From the NCBI RefSeq assembly GCF_004004555.2, contig NZ_SACP01000029.1, positions 1 through 64,000 of the forward strand: DNA of 64,000 bases. The letters are read 5' to 3'. Position numbers and translations under genes: made by a program. Source of the DNA: Methylobacterium oryzihabitans. GTDB taxonomy: Bacteria; Pseudomonadota; Alphaproteobacteria; Rhizobiales; Beijerinckiaceae. This document shows positions 43,578 through 53,749 of this stretch, piece by piece; within the stretch, counting starts at the first letter, position 1; each line of letters starts with the position of its first letter. The notes beneath the pieces were generated by a model that ran no database searches, had not been told where the DNA came from, and saw only the letters and a list, made by a program, of their open reading frames with translations.

Positions 43578-44074
43578 TCGCCGACGCGGCCCTCGTCACC
43601 CGGGCGGGCGTGCTGATCGCCGCCTATCGCGAGCGCCAGCGCCGCATCGTCACGGCGGAATCCTGCACCGGCGGCCTGCTCGCCGGCCTGCTCACCGAGG
43701 TCGCGGGCTCCTCGGCGGTGGTCGAGCGCGGCTTCGTCACCTATTCCAACGAAGCGAAGGCCGAGGTGCTCGGCGTCGATTTCGGGCTGATCGCCGAGCA
43801 CGGCGCGGTGAGTGAGCCGGTGGCGCGGGCGATGGCCGAGGGCGCCCTGGCGCAGTCGCGCGCCGACGTGGCGCTCGCGATCACCGGCATCGCCGGCCCG
43901 GGCGGCGCGTCGGCGGCCAAGCCGGTCGGGCTGGTGCATTTCGGCCTTCTGGCCGCCGGCCGGGCGACCCGGCACCTCGAATGCCGCTACGGCGACCTCG
44001 GCCGCGGCGAGGTCCGGCGCCGGGCCGTCGCCGAGGCGCTGGGCCTGCTGGAGACGGCCCTGGCCGAGGTCTAG
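43574..44074 (+). CDS. CinA-family amidohydrolase domain protein
   Basis: 166 residues: a single CinA C-terminal (PncC) domain, with RIVTAESCTGGLLAGLLTEV, ALAITGIAGPGGASAAKPVG and the EVRRRAVAEALGLL helix. The domain deamidates nicotinamide mononucleotide in NAD recycling. The N-terminal competence/damage domain of full CinA is absent, as in many alphaproteobacteria. GTG 43574 overlaps the ispDF stop (GTGA), so the two are co-translated. Confidence 0.93.
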   Translation: MIADAALVTRAGVLIAAYRERQRRIVTAESCTGGLLAGLLTEVAGSSAVVERGFVTYSNEAKAEVLGVDFGLIAEHGAVSEPVARAMAEGALAQSRADVALAITGIAGPGGASAAKPVGLVHFGLLAAGRATRHLECRYGDLGRGEVRRRAVAEALGLLETALAEV

Positions 44075-44131
44075 CACCCTCGACGGCACAGCATCACGGC
44101 TCGACGACGCGACAGCATCGCGCGGGGGATC

Positions 44132-44770
44132 ATGCGGACGGTCGTGTTCGTCACCCAGAAGGGCGGAGCCGGCAAGACGACGCTCGCCGCCTCCCTGGCG
44201 GCTGCCGCGGCGCAGGCCGGCGAGCGCGTCGTCGCCCTCGACCTCGACCCGCAGGGCTCGCTCTCGGCCTGGGGCGAGGCGCGCGAGGCCGAGGCGCCGG
44301 CGGTCGACCGCCTCGGCCCCGACCGGCTCGCCGACCTGCCGGCGATCCTCGCGGCGCTGAAGGGCCGGGGCTTCACCCTGGCGGTGCTCGACACCGCCGG
44401 CATCGCCTCGACCGGCGGCAACCTCGCGATGCAGGCCGCCGACCTCGCCCTGGTCCCCGCCCGCCCGTCGCGCCTCGACCTCCAGGCGACGATGCCGACG
44501 ATCGAGGCGCTGCTGCGGCTCGGGATGCGCGACCGCTTCGCCTTCGTGCTCAACCAGTGCCCGCCCGGCCGCTCGGGCCGCGCCGCCGAGGCGGCGAACG
44601 GGCTCGGCATGTTCGGCGTCCTGGCCGAGCCGGCCCTGACCCTGCGGGCCGACCACCAGGACGCCATGGCCGCGGGCCGGGGCGTCACCGAATACGCGCC
44701 GGCCGGCAAGGCGGCCGGCGAGATCCGCGCATTGTGGAACTGGATCGACAGGAAGGCGAAGGCGAGATGA
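44132..44770 (+). CDS. ParA-family ATPase
   Basis: 212 residues, small type Ib ParA. Deviant Walker A VTQKGGAGKTTLA (about 7-19), Walker A' LDLDPQGSLS, Walker B AVLDTAG. No helix-turn-helix extension. Such proteins partition plasmids, integrated elements or large protein complexes by moving on nucleoid DNA. It is followed, overlapping by ATGA, by a ribbon-helix-helix protein that would act as its partner, and then by a serine recombinase, a combination typical of mobile plasmid cores. No replication gene is present. Confidence 0.9.
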   Translation: MRTVVFVTQKGGAGKTTLAASLAAAAAQAGERVVALDLDPQGSLSAWGEAREAEAPAVDRLGPDRLADLPAILAALKGRGFTLAVLDTAGIASTGGNLAMQAADLALVPARPSRLDLQATMPTIEALLRLGMRDRFAFVLNQCPPGRSGRAAEAANGLGMFGVLAEPALTLRADHQDAMAAGRGVTEYAPAGKAAGEIRALWNWIDRKAKAR

Positions 44771-45039
44771 CCAAGCGGCCGAGCATCATCGGGGGCCTCG
44801 ACCTGCCGAACGGCGCGCCGGAGCCGGAGAAGGCCGCGCCGGCCCGCCGGGCGCGGCCCGACATCGTGCACACCTCGATCTACCTGCCCCGGGAGGTGCA
44901 CCGCCGGCTGCGCGAGATCGCCTTCGCCCGCGACGTGAAGATCCACGACGTCATCATGGAGGGGATCGACGCCGCCCTGCGGAAGCACGGCCATCCCTCG
45001 GTCGAGGCGCTGAAGATCGGCTCCAAGCCCGCGAGCTGA
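44767..45039 (+). CDS. Ribbon-helix-helix protein, probable ParA partner
   Basis: 90 residues. After a disordered N terminus (SIIGGLDLPNGAPEPEKA), residues 45-85 carry a ribbon-helix-helix pattern: HTSIYLPREVHRRLREIAF then VKIHDVIMEGIDAALRKHG. Small partition partners of type Ib ParA (ParG class) have just this plan: a mobile basic N-terminal tail that stimulates the ATPase and a C-terminal RHH dimer that binds a centromere-like repeat. The ATG overlaps the parA stop, so the two are coupled. The DNA target is not identified here. Confidence 0.82.
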   Translation: MTKRPSIIGGLDLPNGAPEPEKAAPARRARPDIVHTSIYLPREVHRRLREIAFARDVKIHDVIMEGIDAALRKHGHPSVEALKIGSKPAS

Positions 45040-45054
45040 GCCCGAGGCACCGCC

Positions 45055-45783
45055 ATGGCCCAGACCCGCTTCATCTCGTATTTGCGCGTCTCCACCGGCA
45101 GGCAGGCGGTCTCCGGCCTCGGCCTCGAGGCCCAGCGCCGGACGGTCGCCGAGTACCTCGCCGGCGGGGGCTGGGACCTCGTCGGCGAGTTCATCGAGGT
45201 CGAGAGCGGAAAGCGGGCCGACCGGCCCGAACTCGCCGCCGCCCTCGCCCGCTGCCGGGCGATGCGCGCGGTGCTGATCGTCGCCAACGTCTCGCGCCTC
45301 ACCCGCTCGGTGGCGTTCCTGTCCTCGCTGCTGGAGGCCGGGATCGAGGTGCGGTTCTGCGACCTGCCGCAGATCGAGGGGCCGACCGGCCGCTTCCTGC
45401 TGACCCAGATGGCGGCGGTGGCCGAGCTGGAGGCCGGGCTCGTCTCCGACCGGACCCGCAAGGCGCTCGCCGCCGCCAAGGCCCGGGGCGTCCGGCTCGG
45501 CAGCCCGCAGAACCTGTCGCGGCAGGAGGAGGGCCGGATCCGCGGCCGCGCCCGGCGCACGCAGCTCAGCAACGACCGCGCCGCCGACCTCGCGCCGATC
45601 ATCGCCGAGGTGCGCCGGGAGGGTGCGCGGTCGCCCGGCCAGATCGCCGCCGCCCTCGACGCGCGCGGCATCCCGGCGGCCCGCGGCGGGACCTGGAGCG
45701 CGCTGCAGGTGCAGCGGGTCCTGCAGCGGCTGCCCCCGGCGCTCCCCGCGCCGGACCCGCGACCGCCGACGGCGGGCGAGTGA
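45055..45783 (+). CDS. Serine recombinase (resolvase/invertase family)
   Basis: 242 residues. Catalytic domain with FISYLRVSTGRQ and nucleophile S13, an E-V-E-S-G-K loop (EVESGKRADRPELAAALARC), NVSRLTRS and the E helix AAVAELEAGLVSDRT; the C-terminal part ends in a helix-turn-helix-like stretch (GQIAAALDARGIPAARGG). Resolvases cut and rejoin at res sites; a 16-bp gap separates it from the RHH gene, so it is probably part of the same transcript. Candidates for res sites were not found nearby. It could be a fossil of a plasmid or integrated element. Confidence 0.92.
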   Translation: MAQTRFISYLRVSTGRQAVSGLGLEAQRRTVAEYLAGGGWDLVGEFIEVESGKRADRPELAAALARCRAMRAVLIVANVSRLTRSVAFLSSLLEAGIEVRFCDLPQIEGPTGRFLLTQMAAVAELEAGLVSDRTRKALAAAKARGVRLGSPQNLSRQEEGRIRGRARRTQLSNDRAADLAPIIAEVRREGARSPGQIAAALDARGIPAARGGTWSALQVQRVLQRLPPALPAPDPRPPTAGE

Positions 45784-45847
45784 ACCGGACCCCGTTTTTC
45801 GCGCCTCCTGGCTGTCAGCCTCCCCCATCGCTGGTACAAGCCGGACC

Positions 45848-46891
45848 ATGCTGTTCCACATCAACGCGATTACCCCGAGCCACATCAATCTCTGGGTCGC
45901 GCCGGTCGACATGCGGAAGGTCCCGAGCATCCGCGTGAGCCTCGACCGGAGCCGGCATCGCACCATCGAGGCGCATGTCGACTTCACCCAGCTCAAGGAG
46001 TGGGGCTGGCACGCCACCGGGCGGTGCGGGTTCGACCTCAACGGCGAGACCTGCCCCGACCTCTCCGGGGCGCGGCACGTCGAGATCCACGACACCGACA
46101 CCAACGTGCTGCTCTACAGCCGCTCGGACCTGCTCGGCGCGACGCCGCGCCGGCTGCTGGCGCTCGACTACACCATCGACCAGGCCAACGGGCTGCGCGA
46201 CGACCTGCACGCCCGGTTCCAGGCGTCGTATTTCGGCCTCGACGCCATGCACCACGACGTCCTGCGCTGTGTCTTCGACGTGCAGTACACCAACTCGCTG
46301 TACTTGCACGGCAATGTGCTGTTCAAGCGCTACGAGGACCTCGTCAGCAAGAACGAGTTCCTGCGCACGATCCTGGTGGTCGATCCCTACGTCGAGCTGG
46401 CCAAGCGCCTGCTGTGGCTGCGCCGGTTCGCCCAGGTGGCCGAGGACCGCTCGCAATGGTGGCGGGTCGAGCACGTCCTCGACCCGTGCCTGTTCGCGGT
46501 CGAGCTGAACCTCGAGGACGCCGCCGCGATGAAGAAGGCGTTCGACCAGATCGAGCAGAAGAGCTTCGCCTGGCTCGCCAACCCGATGACCCGGGCCCTG
46601 GCCTGCGCGCGGCCCGACGAGGCCTTCGCGCCCAAGCACTGGGTCGGCGCGATCGAGACCCTGTCGCGCTTCGACGTGGTCGGGCACCAGCAGCACTGGG
46701 ACGACTACGCCGCGATGGTCTACGACGCGCTCGGCCTCGACGCGGCTCCGCCGGAGCCGCGGCCGATCCCGGCCGGCGTGCTCCAGCTCGCCGACCGGTT
46801 GCGCAAGGTGAAGTCGGTGTTCCCGCTCGTCGACCTCGACCTCAGCCTCAACGCCAAGGTGCTCGCGGCGATCGGCCAGCAGGGGCGCTGA
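45848..46891 (+). CDS. Unrecognised protein (347 aa)
   Basis: Not recognised. 347 residues, soluble, no signal peptide. It begins MLFHINAITPSHINLWVAPV and has dense aromatic and His positions, HATGRCGFDLNGETCPDLSG with two cysteines, a likely beta-rich first third and an alpha-helical rest (LLWLRRFAQVAEDRSQWWRV). Composition is as for the neighbours and the frame is long and uninterrupted, so it is surely a gene. It follows the ParA/RHH/recombinase cassette by 64 bp, in the same direction; whether it is part of that cassette or native is not clear. Function unknown. Confidence 0.85.
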   Translation: MLFHINAITPSHINLWVAPVDMRKVPSIRVSLDRSRHRTIEAHVDFTQLKEWGWHATGRCGFDLNGETCPDLSGARHVEIHDTDTNVLLYSRSDLLGATPRRLLALDYTIDQANGLRDDLHARFQASYFGLDAMHHDVLRCVFDVQYTNSLYLHGNVLFKRYEDLVSKNEFLRTILVVDPYVELAKRLLWLRRFAQVAEDRSQWWRVEHVLDPCLFAVELNLEDAAAMKKAFDQIEQKSFAWLANPMTRALACARPDEAFAPKHWVGAIETLSRFDVVGHQQHWDDYAAMVYDALGLDAAPPEPRPIPAGVLQLADRLRKVKSVFPLVDLDLSLNAKVLAAIGQQGR

Positions 46892-46921
46892 CGGCAGGGG
46901 CCGCTGCCGCTGCCGCGGCCG

Positions 46922-47554
46922 TCAGGGCCGCCGGTAGACCCAGACCCGGGCCGGTGGCAGGTTGAGCCAGACCTTGTTGGAGCGGCTCGCCGTGTAGGCC
47001 GAGGAGCGCTCCGGGATCGGCGGCACCACCGCGTAGGTGAACTGGATGAACGGCGCGTCCGGGTGCATCAGGTCGTGGGCGTCGCGCAGGAGGCCGAGGC
47101 GCTGCTCCATCGGCTTGGTGAACAGCGGCAGGCTGGAGATCGTGGCGCAGCCCGGCTCGTCGAGGAGGCCGGCCAGCGTGTCGCGCAGGTTGTAGGCGTC
47201 GCCGCGCAGCACCCGCGCGCCGGGGAAGCGGCGGCGCAGCAACTCGCAGAAGTCGGGATTGTACTCGACCAGCACCAGCCGGTCGGGGCTGATGCCGCGG
47301 CGCACCAGGGCATCGGTGACCGGGCCGGTGCCGGGACCGAGTTCGATCACCGGCCCGGGGCATTGCGGATCGACGTAGGACGCCATGGTCCGCGCCAGCA
47401 TCTTCCCCGACGGGGTCACCGCGCCGGTGACCAGCGGGCGCTCGAACCAGGAGCGCAGGAAGCGCGCCTCGTCCTCCAGAAGGTCGCGCCGCTCGGGAAA
47501 GGCGCTGCGCGAGACCGCAACCGCTTTGGCATTCGTTCGGCGAGGCAGCGGCAA
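46922..47554 (-). CDS. pmtA: Phospholipid N-methyltransferase (PmtA-like)
   Basis: 210 residues. Starts with a basic region then FLRSWFERPLVTGAVTPSGK; the SAM site is VIELGPGTGPVTDALVRRGI (about 69-88), with VEYNPDF at the end of strand two; a GDAYNL and SSLPLF motif follow, typical of PmtA from Rhizobium and Rhodobacter, which methylates phosphatidylethanolamine to phosphatidylcholine. Tail VWVYRRP. It probably acts at the inner leaflet. Converges with the 347-residue gene. Other class I methyltransferases share the fold, so the substrate is inferred. Confidence 0.85.
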   Translation of the reverse strand: MPLPRRTNAKAVAVSRSAFPERRDLLEDEARFLRSWFERPLVTGAVTPSGKMLARTMASYVDPQCPGPVIELGPGTGPVTDALVRRGISPDRLVLVEYNPDFCELLRRRFPGARVLRGDAYNLRDTLAGLLDEPGCATISSLPLFTKPMEQRLGLLRDAHDLMHPDAPFIQFTYAVVPPIPERSSAYTASRSNKVWLNLPPARVWVYRRP

Positions 47555-47759
47555 GACCCGAGACCCTTGAGAAACACGCGCAGGACGGAACGCCTGTCGG
47601 CTAAACGAATGCTGCCGTCAAGCCTGGGTGCGGCGGCGGGAAAATCCCCACCCGTCCGAGATGCCCGGCGGCCACAAGCGGTCGTGCCTGAAGGAGGGCT
47701 CCGGCGCCCTGCGGCGTAGAACGCACCGGAGCGCCCACGGTTGCGGCGGGAACGCGCAA

Positions 47760-47792
47760 CATTCCGCCGGTCCGTCGCGACCCGGCGGAATG
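47760..47792 (-). terminator. Hairpin just after dnaJ
   Basis: Perfect 11-bp stem, CATTCCGCCGG (47760-47770) and CCGGCGGAATG (47782-47792), 8 bp past the dnaJ stop. There is no T run after it on the minus strand, so it may block exonucleases rather than end transcription. Confidence 0.55.
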
Positions 47793-47800
47793 GTGCCGGA

Positions 47801-48979
47801 TCAGCTCCGGCCGGCGCCGCCGCTCAGGCCGTCGAAGAACTCCTTCACCCGGGAGAAGAAGCCGGTGCTCTCGGGGTGGTTGTCGGCGGCGGTGCCGTGC
47901 TGGTCGAATTCCTGCAGCAGCTCGCGCTGGCGCCGGGTGAGGTTCTGCGGCGTCTCGACGAAGACCTGGATGTAGAGGTCGCCGACGTCGCGCGAGCGCA
48001 GGACCGGCATGCCCTTGCCCTTGAGGCGGAACTGCTTGTTGGTCTGGGTTCCGGCCGGGATGCGGACCTGGGTGTTCGAGCCGTCGATCACCGGCACGGT
48101 GATCTCGCCGGCGAGCGCCGCCGTCACCATCGAGATCGGCACCCGGCAGAAGAGGTCGGCGCCGTCGCGCTGGAAGAACGGATGCGGCTTGATCGACAGG
48201 AAGATGTAGAGGTCGCCCGCCGGGCCGCCGCGCAGGCCCGACTCGCCCTCGCCGGCGAGCCGGATGCGCAGGCCGTCGTCGACGCCCGCCGGCACGTTGA
48301 CCGAGAGCGAGCGCTCCCGGGTCACCCGCCCGGCGCCGCTGCAGGCGGTGCAGGGATCCTCGATGATCTCGCCGCGGCCGAGGCAGGTCGGGCAGGTGCG
48401 CTCGATGGCGAAGAAGCCCTGCGCCGCCCGCACCCTTCCGTAGCCGCCGCAGGTGCCGCAGGTCTTGGGCTTGGAGCCGGCCTTGGCGCCCGAGCCGCCG
48501 CAGACCTCGCAGGTCACAGCGGTCGGCATCCGGATCGTCTCGGTCTTGCCGGAGAACGCCTCCTCGAGGGTGATCTCGAGGTTGTAGCGCAGGTCGGCGC
48601 CGCGCTCGCGGCCGGAGGCGCCGCCGCCGCGACCCGCCCGGGCGCCGCCACCGCCGCCGGGCCCGCCGCGGGCGTCGCCGAAGAAGGTGTCGAAGATGTC
48701 CGACATGAAGTCGCCGAACTCGTTGCCGAATCCGGGTCCTCCCGCCCCGCCCTGCGAGAAGGCGGCGTGGCCGAAGCGGTCGTAGGCGGCGCGCTTCTGC
48801 CCGTCGGAGAGGCATTGGTAGGCCTCGTTGAGCTCCTTGAACTTGAGCTCGGCCTCCTTGTCGCCGGGGTTCCGGTCGGGGTGGTGGACCATCGCGAGCT
48901 TGCGGAAGGCCACCTTCAACTCACCGTCGCTCGCCGTCTTCGCGACGCCCAGCACCTCGTAATAGTCGCGCTTCGACAT
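47801..48979 (-). CDS. dnaJ: Chaperone DnaJ
   Basis: 392 residues. J domain with HPD in LAMVHHPDRNPGDK; Gly/Phe-rich segment with GGGGARAGRGGGASG; zinc domain with four CxxCxGxG repeats (CEVCGGSG, CGTCGGYG, CPTCLGRG, CTACSGAG); C-terminal substrate domain ends GLSGGAGRS. It delivers unfolded proteins to DnaK and stimulates its ATPase. It lies 167 bp downstream of dnaK, the usual order. A large hairpin lies between the two. ATG 48979 chosen because the upstream codons do not fit the J domain. Confidence 0.97.
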   Translation of the reverse strand: MSKRDYYEVLGVAKTASDGELKVAFRKLAMVHHPDRNPGDKEAELKFKELNEAYQCLSDGQKRAAYDRFGHAAFSQGGAGGPGFGNEFGDFMSDIFDTFFGDARGGPGGGGGARAGRGGGASGRERGADLRYNLEITLEEAFSGKTETIRMPTAVTCEVCGGSGAKAGSKPKTCGTCGGYGRVRAAQGFFAIERTCPTCLGRGEIIEDPCTACSGAGRVTRERSLSVNVPAGVDDGLRIRLAGEGESGLRGGPAGDLYIFLSIKPHPFFQRDGADLFCRVPISMVTAALAGEITVPVIDGSNTQVRIPAGTQTNKQFRLKGKGMPVLRSRDVGDLYIQVFVETPQNLTRRQRELLQEFDQHGTAADNHPESTGFFSRVKEFFDGLSGGAGRS

Positions 48980-49089
48980 TCCCCGTCCCCAAACCCCCGC
49001 TCGGGTCGTCATTCTCGATGACGCGGCGCGATCCCCGGCACGGCTCGTCCCGGGGATCGCGGTCGCGTCGGGTTCCTGAACAAGAGCCG

Positions 49090-49133
49090 CGGGCGCGGGA
49101 CCTGCAAGTCAGGACCTGCAAGTCCTGCGCCCG
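49090..49133 (-). other. Hairpin in the dnaK-dnaJ gap with internal direct repeats
   Basis: CGGGCGCGGGAC (49090-49101) pairs with GTCCTGCGCCCG (49122-49133), one wobble pair. The loop holds GACCTGCAAGTC repeated almost side by side. It follows the dnaK stop by 14 bp and could reduce read-through or stabilise the upstream mRNA so that DnaK exceeds DnaJ. Confidence 0.6.
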
Positions 49134-49146
49134 CCGCGAGCGGCCG

Positions 49147-51078
<1,932 letters not shown>

Positions 51079-51497
51079 GGTGGGATCCCTCGTTGGTGTT
51101 CTTGAAGCAGACCGCCGAGCCCCGAAGCAGCTCGGCCCATGGCGGTTCCGAATGAGTGCTTGAACCGGTGCGGGCTGCGTCCGGACCCCGATCCGGCTGA
51201 GAGCGAGGATCGAGGGCGCTGCCCGTGCCGGACCCGATATAAGAAGGCCCTTCAGGGGCCGCAAGGCGAGGCCGCGGGCTCGTTCCAGCCGGCTTTGCGC
51301 CGGTGGGCGGGAGGCCGGCGGGTGGCGCTTCTGCCTTGGAATCGCGTCATTTCCTGCGCAAACCATGTGACAGACCGCCGATGGCGGCTTAGGGACCGGC
51401 CGGGCCCGCCCGCCTCGGGCGGCGCTCCGGCCTCGGCCCCGAGGCCCGCAACGGGGGCAGCCGCCCGCCCCGAAGCCTGGAAACGCGCCCGAGCCTG
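51079..51497. other. 419-bp divergent gap between dnaK and a secreted-protein gene
   Basis: Contains the dnaK RpoH-type promoter and an untranslated leader of about 150 nt that may fold (unusual length). The right part, up to the secreted-protein gene at 51498, holds no clear promoter or gene. Confidence 0.5.
51237..51265 (-). promoter_or_regulatory. RpoH (sigma-32) type heat-shock promoter of dnaK
   Basis: On the minus strand CTTG (51265-51262), 18-bp spacer, CTTATAT (51243-51237). This matches the alphaproteobacterial heat-shock pattern CTTG-N17/18-CYTAT-T. Distance to the dnaK ATG is about 159 bp. Pattern by eye only. Confidence 0.7.
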
Positions 51498-52451
51498 ATG
51501 CAGCCCTTCCGCCTCCTCCCCCTCCTCGCCGTCCTGATGGCGGTGCCGGGCCCGGCCGCGGCGCAGTCCTTCTTCGAGGAGCTGTTCGGGATCGGCAGGG
51601 CCGCCCGTCCCCCGGTGCCGCCGGCCCCGGTGCCCGGCGGCCGGGCGCCGGGCGAGGCGCCCCCGGCCGACGCGCCCCGCCCCGCCCCGGCGCCGCCGGC
51701 GCCGCCCAAGCCCGTGGTGCTCAAGGCGCCCTCCGACGACAGCGTGCTCGGCCAGGACCTGCAGCAGAACGGCAATGCCGGCTCCCTGCGGCTGGAGCGC
51801 GGCGCCGCCGGCTTCAGCGCCCGCATCACGCTCGCCGGAACCAAGGTCTCGCAGCCGACCGAATCGTGTCAGGTGCCCCTCGCCGGCGGCAGCCCGATCG
51901 TCCTCAACGACGGCGGCCGGGCCGAGGGCGTCACCCGCCTCACCAGCGCCGACGCGGTCTGCCCGCTGCGGTTCGACCTTCTCGACGGCAGCGTCCTCGT
52001 CACCAGCGGGGCCGAATCCGAGACCTGCGTGTTCCAGGCCGCCGACTGCGCCGCGACGCCGAAGGGCCTGTGGGGGCCGGGCGCCGCCGCCCTGGTTCCG
52101 CGGGCGCAGGAATTCGACACCGCCCGCGGCGTCGCCGACAAGGCGGTGCGCGAGAACTACAAGGTGATGACCCAGCGGGCGCGGCGCGAGGACGTGCGCC
52201 CGATCGTGACCGAGCAGGCGGCGTTCTCGTCCGACCGCGAGCTGATGTGCCGCTCCTACGTCCGCGAGGGGACGCACGGCTACTGCCACGTGCGCTTCAC
52301 CGAGGGCCGCGCCCTGGCGCTCGCCGCCCGGCTCGGCATGGCCGGTGCGGCCCCGACCGCCAGCGCCGCCCCGCGCCCGGCCCGGCGCCGGCCGGCTCCG
52401 ACGGTGGAGGGCGCCAATCCGGGCGGCTTCGAGGGCGCCGCGGACCAGTGA
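51498..52451 (+). CDS. Secreted hypothetical protein (317 aa)
   Basis: Not recognised. A signal peptide (MQPFRLLPLLAVLMAVPGPA then AAQS) is followed by a Pro/Ala-rich linker (residues 40-80) and a domain with several cysteines: TESCQVPL, ADAVCPL, SETCVFQAADCAATP, MCRSYV and YCHVRF, likely to form disulphides. The tail is again low complexity (RPARRRPAPTV). Domain residues 85-270 look like a soluble beta protein. Probably periplasmic. Function unknown; divergent from dnaK. Confidence 0.75.
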   Translation: MQPFRLLPLLAVLMAVPGPAAAQSFFEELFGIGRAARPPVPPAPVPGGRAPGEAPPADAPRPAPAPPAPPKPVVLKAPSDDSVLGQDLQQNGNAGSLRLERGAAGFSARITLAGTKVSQPTESCQVPLAGGSPIVLNDGGRAEGVTRLTSADAVCPLRFDLLDGSVLVTSGAESETCVFQAADCAATPKGLWGPGAAALVPRAQEFDTARGVADKAVRENYKVMTQRARREDVRPIVTEQAAFSSDRELMCRSYVREGTHGYCHVRFTEGRALALAARLGMAGAAPTASAAPRPARRRPAPTVEGANPGGFEGAADQ

Positions 52452-52469
52452 CCGTGGAGCCGTGATCCG

Positions 52470-53105
52470 TCAGGCGTGCCCGATGCTGGCCGACAGCATC
52501 GCCGGCTCGATGCCGATGGTGCGCAGCGCCCGGTCGTACTTGGAGTCGAGGGCGGGGTTGAAGATCAGGTCCGGATCGGCCGGGCAGTGCAGCCAGCCGT
52601 TGGCCTGGATCTCGCTCTCGAGCTGGCCGGCCTGCCAGCCGGCATAGCCGAGCGCCAGCACCGCGCTCGCCGGCCCCTGGCCGTGGGCGATCGCCCGCAG
52701 GATCTCGACGGTGGCGGTGAGGCAGATGCCCTCGTCGATCAGCAGGGTCGACTGGTCGATGTGGAAGTCGGGCGAGTGCAGCACGAAGCCCCGGCTCGCC
52801 TCCACGGGACCGCCCATCAGCACCGGCATGTGGCCGATCCGGTTCGGCAGCCGGATGGCGTCGTCCTGGCCGATGATGTCGAGCTGGACCAGGAGATCGG
52901 GCATGTTGAGGTCGGCGGCCGCCTTGTTGACGATGATCCCCATCGCCCCCTCGGCCGAGTGCGCGCACAGGTAGATGACCGAGCGGGCGAAGCGTTCGTC
53001 GGCCATGCCCGGCATGGCGACGAGGAGCTGCCCGTCGAGATAGGTGGGGGCCGGCCCTCCGCCGGAGGCGGCGTCCTGAAGCGGTCTGCTGCGCATACGA
53101 ACCAT
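52470..53105 (-). CDS. YqgE/AlgH family protein
   Basis: 211 residues, whole length in family: YLDGQLLVAMPGMADERFAR, then RSVIYLCAHSAEGAMGIIVN and PVLMGGPVEASRGFVLHSPD, GYAGWQAGQLESEIQANGWL, AGWQAGQLE being the hallmark. Widely conserved in proteobacteria, function uncertain. Two close ATG codons (53105 and 53096) could start it; the upstream one is used. The end is 18 bp from the secreted-protein stop. Confidence 0.92.
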   Translation of the reverse strand: MVRMRSRPLQDAASGGGPAPTYLDGQLLVAMPGMADERFARSVIYLCAHSAEGAMGIIVNKAAADLNMPDLLVQLDIIGQDDAIRLPNRIGHMPVLMGGPVEASRGFVLHSPDFHIDQSTLLIDEGICLTATVEILRAIAHGQGPASAVLALGYAGWQAGQLESEIQANGWLHCPADPDLIFNPALDSKYDRALRTIGIEPAMLSASIGHA

Positions 53106-53248
53106 GCTACGCCCCGATCCGGCGTTGTCCATCCCGGAAACGCGCGCCGGAGCCCGCCGCTCCCGCGCCGGGGCCGAGCCTCGACACCCGGGAACCGCCA
53201 CGCTAAGCCCGGACCCTGCCTGCCCGCCCATTTCCTCAGGAGAGCCCC

Positions 53249-53731
53249 ATGACGATCCAGGTCGGCGACGCGCTGCCCCAGGCGACCTTCCGCACGATGA
53301 CGCCGGACGGCCCGGCCGCCAAGACCACCGACGACCTGTTCAAGGGCCGCCGCGTGGTGCTGGTGGCGGTGCCCGGCGCCTTCACCCCGACCTGCCACCG
53401 CAACCACCTGCCGGGCTACGTCGCCAAGCGCGACGAGATCCTCGCCCGCGGCGTCGACGCGATCCTGGTCACCGCGGTCAACGACGTGTTCGTGCTCGAC
53501 GCCTGGTCGAAGAGCGCCGCGGCCGAGGGCGTCGAGTTCCTCGCCGACGGCAACGGCGACTTCGCCCGGGCGCTCGGCCTCGACATGGACGGGACCGGCT
53601 TCGGCCTCGGCGTGCGCTCGAAGCGCTACGCGATGCTCGTCGACGACGGCGTGGTGCGGGTGCTCAACGTCGAGGACACCCCCTCGAAGGCCGAGCTGTC
53701 CGGCGCCGAGACCCTGCTCAAGTCGCTCTGA
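53249..53731 (+). CDS. Peroxiredoxin, Prx5/glutaredoxin-like type
   Basis: 160 residues. Peroxidatic site VPGAFTPTCHRNHLPGYVA with C49; GVDAILVTAVNDVFVLDAWS and FLADGNGDFARALGL are characteristic of the Prx5 group, which reduces H2O2 and organic peroxides with glutathione/glutaredoxin or thioredoxin. No other Cys, so it is a one-Cys type needing an external thiol. Start ATG with AGGAGAGCCCC upstream. It ends 18 bp before the convergent CPA2 antiporter gene. Confidence 0.93.
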   Translation: MTIQVGDALPQATFRTMTPDGPAAKTTDDLFKGRRVVLVAVPGAFTPTCHRNHLPGYVAKRDEILARGVDAILVTAVNDVFVLDAWSKSAAAEGVEFLADGNGDFARALGLDMDGTGFGLGVRSKRYAMLVDDGVVRVLNVEDTPSKAELSGAETLLKSL

Positions 53732-53749
53732 GCCGATACCGGGCCGGCC

